Shown here: positions 20,060-26,517 of the stretch, one piece after another
Layout: every line of letters begins with the position of its first letter
How positions within the stretch are numbered: the stretch's first letter is position 1
From: Mannheimia bovis
Lineage (GTDB): Bacteria; Pseudomonadota; Gammaproteobacteria; Enterobacterales; Pasteurellaceae
Assembly (NCBI RefSeq): GCF_014541205.1
Contig: NZ_CP061280.1
Location: forward strand, 1,566,798-1,630,797
Direction: 5' to 3'
DNA length: 64,000 bases
Notes under the pieces: generated by a model
The model's input: the letters and a program-made list of their open reading frames with translations, nothing else
Told to the model about the DNA's origin: nothing
Database searches by the model: none
Program-made: the position numbers and the translations under genes

Positions 20060-20067
20060 TTATCCTC

Positions 20068-21525
20068 CTAAGCACTTAATACATAACGTAAAGCAATAAA
20101 CGCCCAAATAATCCCAAATAATAGACTTAACATTTCTTTATGTGGTTCTATCAAATCGCAATGCTCTCTAAGCTCATAATGAAATTTCAAGTATTCAATA
20201 TCAAACGTCCAAACAGGGCATTGTGCGGCTCGCTTATTCAGTTCAAAATTCTGTAAATCAGGTAGCAATTTTTTAAAAGGGGATATGATTGATTCTGTCG
20301 TAGGAGCTTCTAGGTCAGGCAAATCAATATCAGGTGCTGAAAAATCAATCGCTAAAACTGATTTATCGTTAGGATTTTGCTCTGGTTGATTATTGTCAGG
20401 TGTATTATTATTTGTTTCTGCAACACTTCCACTTGGAGCATTAAACATATTTTCAGAATACTTAAATTCAGCTAAATCTTTCGCTTTTAAACTTGGGTCG
20501 CTGTAATACTGTCTTACATCTTTTGGATTAATGCTTGTAATGACTTTACGTTCTTCTGATGTAAAATCTTGACTACCTAAGGAAACCACATTTTTCGCAA
20601 AATTAGCAATTTGGGTATCATCACTTAATAAAACTTGATTTTCATCGACTACGCTTGTTAATGGCACAACTTCGGGTTTTCCTTTGCTCATAGTTTCTCG
20701 CCTTACAGCTCTTGCTGTAAATAAGCCTACTTCATCTCTACATTCGTCAGAGCTTTTAAAACAACGTTTATAGCTATATTTGACGTATTTGCCATCTGAA
20801 TAAATCGGGTGTGGTTCATATCCAACAATCCTCCCCTCAGAAATAGTTACACTTGACGAACTTAACTGTTCAAGTTCCCTCTGTAACCTCTTTTCGGCAT
20901 AACAATGTAAAGTTTCATCATAAGATGATGAATTGCATTGTCCAAAAGAATCATCATAAGTTACTAATTTTCGATCTCCTAAGCTGATGTACACAGGATT
21001 TAGTAGTGATGGTTCTTCATCTAGATAAATTTTTGTTTGTTCCCCTGTTTTGGGATCAGAAACGACTACATAAAAAGCCCCTGATTCATCTTTTGAAGCA
21101 GACGTAAATTTTTGAAATGTCTTATCAATCAAATCATCAGCAAGATAACCTGCACCCAATGTAATAGCCAAGCCGGCAATAGGGTGCTTTTGATAAAGCA
21201 CGCCTGATACTCGAACAGCTTTTTTCGCTATACTGCGTAACAAATTGGCTTTGTGAACCTGTTGCATCGTTGATAATTGACTATTCGAAATAGTAGCAGG
21301 TAAATTATGCGTTCGATTATAAGCACTACTCAATAGGTCCCTAACTATTCGCTCTGCCTTATTTTCCGAGGCATAACCCATAGATGATACTCCACGGCTA
21401 ACACCGTTCAACTTATCTCTAACTACTTGCTCTGCTTCATATTCAAGAGCAAATGAGAAGTTACTTAACAGCATTACGTATCCAAAAATTACCCATTTAA
21501 TCCTTGAACAACAGCCCAACCGCAT
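20068..21525 (-). CDS. Minor coat / receptor-binding protein pIII-like
   Basis: 485 residues from the chosen start. Signal peptide MRLGCCSRIKWVIFGYVMLL to SFA (1-26), a long extracellular part with paired cysteines (CNSSSYDETLHC, CFKSSDEC), an Asn/Pro/Gln-rich linker (about 375-400: NNNTPDNNQPEQNPND), a C-terminal domain and a membrane anchor in the last 20 residues (LFGIIWAFIALRYVL). This is the pIII plan: adsorption domains, flexible linker, anchor. A frame extension of 22 codons starts inside the coat-gene terminator hairpin and has no ribosome site, whereas GGGGG precedes the ATG at 21525. Receptor unknown; the adsorption domain is expected to be strain-specific. Confidence 0.85.
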   Translation of the reverse strand: MRLGCCSRIKWVIFGYVMLLSNFSFALEYEAEQVVRDKLNGVSRGVSSMGYASENKAERIVRDLLSSAYNRTHNLPATISNSQLSTMQQVHKANLLRSIAKKAVRVSGVLYQKHPIAGLAITLGAGYLADDLIDKTFQKFTSASKDESGAFYVVVSDPKTGEQTKIYLDEEPSLLNPVYISLGDRKLVTYDDSFGQCNSSSYDETLHCYAEKRLQRELEQLSSSSVTISEGRIVGYEPHPIYSDGKYVKYSYKRCFKSSDECRDEVGLFTARAVRRETMSKGKPEVVPLTSVVDENQVLLSDDTQIANFAKNVVSLGSQDFTSEERKVITSINPKDVRQYYSDPSLKAKDLAEFKYSENMFNAPSGSVAETNNNTPDNNQPEQNPNDKSVLAIDFSAPDIDLPDLEAPTTESIISPFKKLLPDLQNFELNKRAAQCPVWTFDIEYLKFHYELREHCDLIEPHKEMLSLLFGIIWAFIALRYVLSA

Positions 21526-21572
21526 ACGACCCCCGTAAAAAAACTCATAAATTCCCACATATTTCCCCCTAT

Positions 21573-21601
21573 AAAAAAGGCTTAGAACCAAATTCTAAGC
21601 C
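21573..21601 (-). terminator. Terminator after the major coat gene
   Basis: GGCTTAGAA / TTCTAAGCC nine-base stem with a five-base loop, followed on the minus strand by six T. It sits between the major coat gene and pIII, the same position as the strong terminator after gene VIII in M13, where it makes coat protein far more abundant than pIII. Confidence 0.88.
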
Positions 21602-21619
21602 TCATATTTCATTTGCAAA

Positions 21620-21859
21620 TTACGAAATCATAGATTTGATTTTGCGAATGCCCATTACGACAATAGTTACACCTAAAACTACACCGGCTGCGGACAAGAT
21701 TCCTGATTTAACTGAATCAACATTGATTGCATCTAACAAAGGCTTAAACATCGTTTCGCCATCTGACGATGCAAAAGCACCTGTTGAAGCAACACCAAGG
21801 GATAATGCCACGCATGCTTTTAAGTAAGTGCCTTTTAATTTATTTAAAGCATTTTTCAT
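21620..21859 (-). CDS. Major coat protein pVIII-like
   Basis: 79-residue precursor: basic N-terminus, signal core (ACVALSLGVASTG), cleavage after AFA, leaving a 49-residue mature coat SSDGETMFKPLLDAINVDS... The mature chain has the exact inovirus coat plan: acidic amphipathic N-terminus (outside), central hydrophobic helix (SAAGVVLGVTIVVMGI), and a basic C-terminus (RKIKSMIS) that contacts the ssDNA. GAGG nine bases before the ATG. Confidence 0.92.
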   Translation of the reverse strand: MKNALNKLKGTYLKACVALSLGVASTGAFASSDGETMFKPLLDAINVDSVKSGILSAAGVVLGVTIVVMGIRKIKSMIS

Positions 21860-21886
21860 AATTAATACCTCAATAAATAAAACAAT

Positions 21887-22126
21887 TTATCTAAACTGCT
21901 TGATTATTTGTCCTATTCCGTATGAAAAAACATAACAAAATAAGACAATGCCCATTCCTGACATTAGATAATTCATATTGAATTGACCTAAATCAGGACT
22001 ATTTGAATGCACCAAAGTTTGAAACTTAGTTATTTCATCTTTCGATACTTTCAAAATTACGTCATTACAACTATTTTGATTATCTAAACGACAAACTTTT
22101 GTTGTAAGGTTAATTTCACTACTCAT
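21887..22126 (-). CDS. Small membrane protein, candidate minor coat pIX-like
   Basis: 79 residues: a hydrophilic N-terminal part with two cysteines (CRLDNQNSC) and one membrane helix near the end (YLMSGMGIVLFCYVFSYGIG) with a basic tail. It starts one base after the stop of the 31-residue gene upstream and precedes the major coat gene, the location of pVII/pIX genes in M13-type phage. It is longer than M13 pIX, so the assignment rests on position and topology only. Confidence 0.65.
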   Translation of the reverse strand: MSSEINLTTKVCRLDNQNSCNDVILKVSKDEITKFQTLVHSNSPDLGQFNMNYLMSGMGIVLFCYVFSYGIGQIIKQFR

Positions 22127-22127
22127 T

Positions 22128-22223
22128 TTAGAAAAAAGAATAAAACAGACTAAACATCAGCATTAATGCAATACTTGAACCAATAAAACTGCCGACAATG
22201 ATGTCTTTAAATTCTTTACTCAT
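22128..22223 (-). CDS. 31-residue membrane peptide, candidate pVII-like minor coat
   Basis: Begins MSKEFKDIIVGSFIGSSIAL and ends SLFYSFF; a charged N-terminus then one membrane helix. M13 pVII is 33 residues of similar character. It is separated from the next gene by one base (TAA, A, ATG), a common coupling pattern, and has a GAGG ribosome site (about 9 bases upstream). Position after the ssDNA-binding gene and before the coat genes supports a virion end protein; sequence similarity cannot be judged at this length. Confidence 0.6.
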   Translation of the reverse strand: MSKEFKDIIVGSFIGSSIALMLMFSLFYSFF

Positions 22224-22239
22224 AAAATACCTCATTCCT

Positions 22240-22268
22240 ATTTAACAAAAAATTACGTTATGCGAAAA
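22240..22268 (-). other. Internal dif-like site between replication and structural modules
   Basis: On the plus strand ATTTAACAAAA - AATTACG - TTATGCGAAAA. Each 11-base arm differs from the arms of the dif site at 16402-16429 at one position, the spacer is seven instead of six bases, and the orientation is the same. It lies in the 76-bp gap between the ssDNA-binding gene and the first coat peptide gene. Confidence 0.75.
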
Positions 22269-22299
22269 TCATTGATGTAAGTCTTTGATTTATAATGAT

Positions 22300-22635
22300 T
22301 TATTTATTTTCATCAATCGGCTGTATCATCGAATTTTCATCAAAATTATATGTAATACCTTTACGTCCACCGTCCATTACCCATTCACGTGGGTAAACTA
22401 AGATCATTACTAACTTGTCTTTGTATTGCTGAACGGTTCTTTTAAAGCCATCATTAATACAACGTTCATCAACCTTAATTTCTTGTGTCGTTGTGTTGTA
22501 ACCACCGTAGCCGTCAGGATCTTGAAGTTGGATACCGATATTGTGCTTATCTTTAACTTCACCGGTATCACGATTAGTGAATGTGCTTGCTTTATAGCCT
22601 TTAAGTACACCAACAATGTAAAAGCCTGTACGCAT
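22300..22635 (-). CDS. Phage single-stranded DNA-binding protein, gpV-like
   Basis: 111 residues, beta-rich and without signal peptide, beginning MRTGFYIVGVLKGYKASTF. It lies 26 bases after the Rep gene, in the position of gene V of M13 and rstB of CTX-phi, where the product coats the new viral strand and switches synthesis from double- to single-stranded DNA. Aromatic and basic residues suitable for ssDNA contact are present (KGYKAS, YPREW). Good ribosome site (GAGGAAA). Call is by position, size and composition. Confidence 0.75.
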   Translation of the reverse strand: MRTGFYIVGVLKGYKASTFTNRDTGEVKDKHNIGIQLQDPDGYGGYNTTTQEIKVDERCINDGFKRTVQQYKDKLVMILVYPREWVMDGGRKGITYNFDENSMIQPIDENK

Positions 22636-22661
22636 AGTAATTTCCTCTTGTTAGTTGATTA

Positions 22662-23813
22662 TTAAGCAACCAAACGCAGAATTGGCGTGTTGCTCGGGTA
22701 TTGATAAAAATCCGGTGCTTTGAATGGTTGAACAAAGATTTGTTCACAAGATATGACTTGAACCGCTTGGAATTTTTCTACATCGCAAGGATTAGCAATA
22801 TCTATACCTATTTTGCGAAGTCTGGCACGATGCGTCTCATATTGTCGGCTAGAAATACCTAAATCTTGTCCACTGACCCATAACATAGCGTAATAAGCTG
22901 TAGTATTCGCCTTACGAAGTGTGTCTACCACCCCTTTATTTACAAGCTGTTCTGCTATTGTTTGTAACTCTATTTTGCTAATGCCTAAAGTTTTGTGCAT
23001 ATTGATGAATTCCTCTTGTAGGTGCTCTAATTTAGAAAAATCACTAAGTCCCCAATAGCAAAGATTTTCTCTTTTTAAGTAACGTGATTTTAGTTTTTGT
23101 TCGAAACGAACTACTCCATTTTGTTCGCAGTAATCGTATACTTTTTTGTAATACAGGAATTCTGATGAATGTTCACCGAATTTATTTTTGATTTTGTCGT
23201 AAGAGTGGATTCGTAATTCTTCGTGTTTGATATAGCAAGAAGAATAAATAAGATTTGCGTTACCCTTTGCACTTAGCCAATCAGCTGTACAACCATTAAT
23301 GTGAAGTCTGCCGATTGAATTGCGATACCGCATTTGTGATAATGCTTTGATAAAGGTTCTTTCGTTACCTTTACCAACAGATTTATTAGTCGTGATGTCC
23401 AATCTTTTAATGATTGCACCATTTGAAAAAGTATGTACTTTTTCTCCGTCTTTACCTTGTCCGTGAAAAATCTCTGTACAGCGAGTAAAAAGCGGTAGTT
23501 TAAGTTTAGCTAGAATATTGTTAAAGCAGTGTACACAAGCATCTATGGATGTAAAACCAAGTAAATTTTCCGTTTTACCCCAACGGCTTGGATTGCCTTC
23601 CATTTTGACTACTGAGCCTGATACTTGAATTGATACTTCATCACAGTAACTACCCTTGTGGCGATACTTGCCTGTTCTTATACCCTGCTGAATTTCCCCT
23701 GTATCAAGATGAATCCCTATCACACCGAAATCGAAAAGCGAAGCAATCACAGCTTCCGGAATTTCGAAACCGTGATCTTGCTCTAAGGATAACCAATCAA
23801 TGTGATAGTTCAT
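22662..23813 (-). CDS. Phage replication initiation protein (gpII/gpX, RstA-type Rep)
   Basis: 383 residues resembling the phage/plasmid replication protein family that nicks the plus-strand origin for rolling-circle replication. Visible signatures: IKRLDITTNKSVG (metal/strand motif), YSSCYIKHEELRIHSYDK, VVRFEQKLKSRYLKREN, and a C-terminal Phage_X-like part LGISSRQYETHRARLRKIGIDI. Candidate nicking tyrosines lie in LYYKKVYDYCEQNG. It is the first gene of the phage operon, divergent from the small regulator, with paired operator-like repeats in between. Confidence 0.85.
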   Translation of the reverse strand: MNYHIDWLSLEQDHGFEIPEAVIASLFDFGVIGIHLDTGEIQQGIRTGKYRHKGSYCDEVSIQVSGSVVKMEGNPSRWGKTENLLGFTSIDACVHCFNNILAKLKLPLFTRCTEIFHGQGKDGEKVHTFSNGAIIKRLDITTNKSVGKGNERTFIKALSQMRYRNSIGRLHINGCTADWLSAKGNANLIYSSCYIKHEELRIHSYDKIKNKFGEHSSEFLYYKKVYDYCEQNGVVRFEQKLKSRYLKRENLCYWGLSDFSKLEHLQEEFINMHKTLGISKIELQTIAEQLVNKGVVDTLRKANTTAYYAMLWVSGQDLGISSRQYETHRARLRKIGIDIANPCDVEKFQAVQVISCEQIFVQPFKAPDFYQYPSNTPILRLVA

Positions 23814-23838
23814 AAAATAACCTTTTACCCTGTTATGC

Positions 23839-23893
23839 TCACTTGCTCACAAGTGATAACATATTAAGATAAAAATCATTTGTGAGCAAGTGA
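23839..23893. promoter_or_regulatory. Inverted operator-like repeats in the Rep/regulator divergent region
   Basis: TCACTTGCTCACAAGTGA (23839-23856) and TCATTTGTGAGCAAGTGA (23876-23893) are inverted copies matching at 17 of 18 bases; each is itself partly palindromic (CACTTG...CAAGTG). Repeat centres are 37 bp apart. Inferred: binding sites for the small regulator next door, controlling rep. Confidence 0.7.
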
Positions 23894-23970
23894 TCAATAT
23901 CACATTTTTAAAATCATTTTTGTGAAATACAATATAGAAATATTTAATGGAAGACTTAAAAGGACAGAAA

Positions 23971-24165
23971 ATGAATGTTGCTAAACGAAAAAATTTAGGT
24001 GTGCCAGCTGAAACACATATGAAAATAGAAAGGGTTGCCGTAGAAATTACAGCTAAAACTGGGCGGGTCACTAAATGGACTGATGTCGTAAATTTTATGA
24101 TAGAAAATTACTTAAACGAAGCTAAACAAGACTTAATTCATAAAACAACAGAAACGACAAAATAG
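23971..24165 (+). CDS. Small phage regulator, ribbon-helix-helix-like
   Basis: 64 residues from the ATG after AAAGGACAG; an in-frame ATG eight codons earlier has no ribosome site. The chain is short and basic at the start (MNVAKRKNLGVPAETHMKI), followed by two helices (ERVAVEITAKTGR, KWTDVVNFMIENYLNEAKQ), compatible with a ribbon-helix-helix dimer. It is the only plus-strand gene of the phage and faces away from rep across operator-like repeats, the arrangement of phage repressors such as rstR. Family membership is inferred from size and layout. Confidence 0.65.
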   Translation: MNVAKRKNLGVPAETHMKIERVAVEITAKTGRVTKWTDVVNFMIENYLNEAKQDLIHKTTETTK

Positions 24166-24193
24166 GCTCAAACCTATAACTGGAAATTTAAAT

Positions 24194-24245
24194 TTACCGC
24201 AGAATATTGCGGTAAAGTTCGGGTGTTACAGAACTCCCGAACTTT
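24194..24245. terminator. Two adjacent hairpins between convergent phage genes
   Basis: TTACCGCA / TGCGGTAA (24194-24215) and AAAGTTCGGG / CCCGAACTTT (24214-24245, 12-base loop) overlap by two bases. They separate the regulator from the convergent 94-residue gene and may terminate both; alternatively they belong to a phage replication origin. Confidence 0.6.
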
Positions 24246-24269
24246 TATGAGCAAAAAATAAACATCTAT

Positions 24270-24554
24270 TTAGCGGCGAAAAAATCGACTTCCGGATGAT
24301 TTATTATAGGTTCTAATAAATTCATCAAGATCAACTGGTACATTAGAGTTAACTAATTCTTGCAGAAAAAACATAAAATGCTCAAGTTGCTCAAAGCGTT
24401 TATCTGTGATTGCTCTATCCTCACTACTGCTGTAGTTAAAACGTACTTCTAGAGAATTAACGGTGAGATAAATTCGATGTTCGTTCAACTTCAATAGCTT
24501 AACAGCTTCATGAAAATATTTGGGTGTGATATTGGAAAGGGTTATGTCTGCCAT
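24270..24554 (-). CDS. Small phage-end protein, unknown function
   Basis: 94 residues, MADITLSNITPKYFHEAVKL at the start, with a strand-rich middle (HRIYLTVNSLEVRFNY), a helical LEHFMFFLQELVN and a very basic end (SSGSRFFRR). No signal peptide or membrane helix. It follows the 53-residue gene by 17 bases in the same direction, so they probably form a two-gene unit transcribed away from the att site. I do not recognise the family. Confidence 0.6.
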   Translation of the reverse strand: MADITLSNITPKYFHEAVKLLKLNEHRIYLTVNSLEVRFNYSSSEDRAITDKRFEQLEHFMFFLQELVNSNVPVDLDEFIRTYNKSSGSRFFRR

Positions 24555-24571
24555 AGTTTAGCTTGAAAACA

Positions 24572-24733
24572 CTACTTAGTACTTGTTTTATCAAAATACA
24601 AAGAATACATTTTTAGAGCCTCTAACATCTCCAAGTTAGACTCTTTAGGATGTTCTAAACACTCAAGAATTAGCCTCTGATCTTCAACAGAAAGGTTTAG
24701 AACTAGATTAGAACTCTTCTCTACTTTTTCCAT
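24572..24733 (-). CDS. 53-residue protein next to the att site, unknown function
   Basis: Reads MEKVEKSSNLVLNLSVEDQR, then LILECLEHPKESNLEMLEAL and a C-terminus ending DKTSTK. The pattern LSxED...LExLExPxExN is loosely like the C-terminal tail of DUF1778-type antitoxins, but the DNA-binding N-terminal half is absent and the likeness is weak. Paired with the 94-residue gene downstream. Its start lies 21 bases inside the att hairpin base. Coding status rests on a full-length open frame and the tandem arrangement. Confidence 0.5.
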   Translation of the reverse strand: MEKVEKSSNLVLNLSVEDQRLILECLEHPKESNLEMLEALKMYSLYFDKTSTK

Positions 24734-24753
24734 TTAATTATCTCATTAGATGA

Positions 24754-24856
24754 CTTTCGCATAACAACAGGTTATGTGTAAATTCTCGTGCAGTGGGACA
24801 GGCCCTATTATACTGCACTCGAATTGTAACATAACCTGTAGGGCATTATGCGAAAT
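24754..24856. other. attP: CTX-phi-like forked-hairpin att site (right prophage junction)
   Basis: Two dif-like sites in opposite orientation. Left: CTTTCGCATAA - 7-base spacer - TTATGTGTAAA (24754-24782). Right, read on the minus strand: ATTTCGCATAA - 11-base spacer - TTATGTTACAA (24824-24856). Folded as single strand, TTTCGCATAA pairs with TTATGCGAAA (10 bp), ACAGGTTATGT with ACATAACCTGT (11 bp), and the inner part pairs at 12 of 17 positions with bubbles, leaving a loop at 24795-24811. This is the architecture of the single-stranded attP recombined by XerC/XerD with dif in CTX-phi. Confidence 0.85.
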
Positions 24857-24919
24857 TCAAATAAGAGCTATTATCTTTGATTTATTCTTATTTTGTAATA
24901 AATACTTTCCATTTTAAAC

Positions 24920-24946
24920 TAAGTTATGATAGGCTTTAGTAACTTA
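24920..24946. promoter_or_regulatory. Possible nadV promoter with overlapping inverted repeat
   Basis: TATGAT (24925-24930) could be a -10 box; no good -35 is visible. TAAGTTA (24920-24926) and TAACTTA (24940-24946) form an inverted repeat covering it, a possible operator. Confidence 0.35.
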
Positions 24947-24969
24947 AAATGAGATAAGGAATTTGCTAA

Positions 24970-26448
24970 ATGAACAGCATATTGGATAAAAAAATCAAAT
25001 CTACCGCAATCCCGTCATTATTATGTGATTTTTATAAAACTTCCCATAGAATACAATATCCAGAAGGTTCTCAATTTTTATACAGTACCTTCACACCTCG
25101 TAGTAATGCAAAAGCACCTTTTCTTCATCGTGTTGTTTCATTTGGTTTCCAAGCCTTTATCGTGAAATATCTAATCCATTATTTTAATGATAACTTTTTC
25201 TCTCGTTCAGAGTTCGAAGTTGTTACTGAATATACAAAATTTATTGCAGATACATTACAAATTGAAGATTCTGGCGAACATATTGCACACTTACATCAAT
25301 TGGGCTATTTACCGATTAGAATTAAAGCTATTCCTGAAGGTAAATCAGTTGCAATCAAAGTGCCGATGATGACTATCGAAAACACACATCCTGATTTCTT
25401 TTGGCTCACCAATTATTTGGAAACATTGATTAATGTTTCTCTCTGGCAGCCGATAACATCGGCATCTATTGCTTTTGCTTATCGTAAAACATTAATGCAA
25501 TTTTCTGAGCAAACTTGCGATGATAATAGTCATCTCCCCTTCCAATCTCACGATTTTTCAATGCGTGGAATGAGTTCGTTAGAATCAGCTGAAAGCTCAG
25601 GAGCCGGGCATTTAACCTCATTTTTAGGCACAGATACTATTCCTGCCATTTCATTTGTGGAAGCCTATTATGGTTCGAAAAATCTCATCGGTACATCTAT
25701 TCCAGCCTCAGAACATTCTGTAATGAGTTCGCACGGGGTTGATGAATTACCAACATTCCGCTATTTAATGAGTAAATATCCGCGTAATATGCTCTCTATT
25801 GTGGCAGATACCACCGATTTTTGGCATAACATCACGGTAAATTTACCATTGCTCAAAGCAGAAATTCTCGCTCGCCCGGAATCGGCAAAAATTGTTATTC
25901 GTCCTGATAGTGGTGATTTCTTTGCCATTATTTGTGGCGATGTTACAGCTGAAACCCAACACGAACGTAAAGGATTAATTGAGTGTTTATGGGATATTTT
26001 CGGAGGAACAATCAATAACAAAGGCTATAAAGTGCTTAATCCGCATATTGGAGCTATTTATGGCGATGGTGTAACCTATGAAAAAATGGTTAAAATTTTA
26101 GCAGGGTTAGAAGCTAAAGGTTTCGCTTCCAGTAATATTGTGTTTGGTGTAGGGGCTCAAACCTATCAACGCAATACAAGAGATACCCTTGGTTTTGCGA
26201 TTAAAGCCACTTCAATCACAATTAACGACGTTGAAAAAGCCATTTTCAAAGCCCCGAAAACCGATGATGGCTTGAAAAAATCGCAAAAAGGTCGAGTGAA
26301 AGTGATTACTTTAGATAGCTATGTTGATGGCTTGACTACCCTTGATGATTTTTCTAATGATCTGCTAGAGGTGGTTTTTGAAGACGGTAAATTGGTTAAA
26401 GAAACAAATTTTGATGAGATTCGTCAAAATATTTCTGATCAGTTTTAG
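24970..26448 (+). CDS. nadV: Nicotinamide phosphoribosyltransferase NadV
   Basis: Converts nicotinamide and PRPP to NMN, the salvage step that lets Pasteurellaceae grow without supplied NAD (V factor). 492 residues, the NAMPT/NadV length, not the shorter PncB type. Family landmarks: SLLCDFYKTSHRIQYPEGS near the N-terminus, IPASEHSVMSSHG with the catalytic histidine (H249), IVADTTDFW, and IRPDSGD with R311 and D313, the residues that contact nicotinamide and phosphate. It starts 113 bp outside the prophage att site and is followed by an uptake-sequence terminator. Confidence 0.92.
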   Translation: MNSILDKKIKSTAIPSLLCDFYKTSHRIQYPEGSQFLYSTFTPRSNAKAPFLHRVVSFGFQAFIVKYLIHYFNDNFFSRSEFEVVTEYTKFIADTLQIEDSGEHIAHLHQLGYLPIRIKAIPEGKSVAIKVPMMTIENTHPDFFWLTNYLETLINVSLWQPITSASIAFAYRKTLMQFSEQTCDDNSHLPFQSHDFSMRGMSSLESAESSGAGHLTSFLGTDTIPAISFVEAYYGSKNLIGTSIPASEHSVMSSHGVDELPTFRYLMSKYPRNMLSIVADTTDFWHNITVNLPLLKAEILARPESAKIVIRPDSGDFFAIICGDVTAETQHERKGLIECLWDIFGGTINNKGYKVLNPHIGAIYGDGVTYEKMVKILAGLEAKGFASSNIVFGVGAQTYQRNTRDTLGFAIKATSITINDVEKAIFKAPKTDDGLKKSQKGRVKVITLDSYVDGLTTLDDFSNDLLEVVFEDGKLVKETNFDEIRQNISDQF

Positions 26449-26454
26449 CTAAAG

Positions 26455-26510
26455 CAAGCGGTTGAATTTTATGAAAATTTTGCAAAAATTTAAAAAAATC
26501 CAACCGCTTG
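26455..26510. terminator. Inverted uptake-sequence pair between nadV and cpdB
   Basis: CAAGCGGTTG (26455-26464) pairs with CAACCGCTTG (26501-26510); the spacer is A/T-rich with TTTTGCAAAAA. Placed between convergent genes, so usable by both. Confidence 0.75.
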
Positions 26511-26517
26511 TTATTTA

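Larger units (their letters stand above)
16402..24856 (-). mobile_element. Inovirus (filamentous phage) prophage integrated at dif
   Basis: About 8.4 kb bounded by dif (16402-16429) and a dif-like att hairpin (24754-24856). On the minus strand it encodes Rep, ssDNA-binding protein, two tiny membrane peptides, the major coat protein, pIII-, pVI- and Zot/pI-like proteins, a secretin and two cargo genes; a small divergent regulator and two further small genes lie at the right end. This is the canonical inovirus order (replication, structure, assembly). No integrase, transposase or recombinase gene is present, consistent with use of host XerC/XerD. No uptake 9-mer was found inside, in contrast with about one per 2.5-3 kb in the flanks. 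Confidence 0.92.

Noticed and set aside
21526-21591. 22-codon N-terminal extension of the pIII-like gene
   Set aside because: It would start inside the coat-gene terminator hairpin, lacks a ribosome site and precedes a clean signal peptide with GGGGG upstream.
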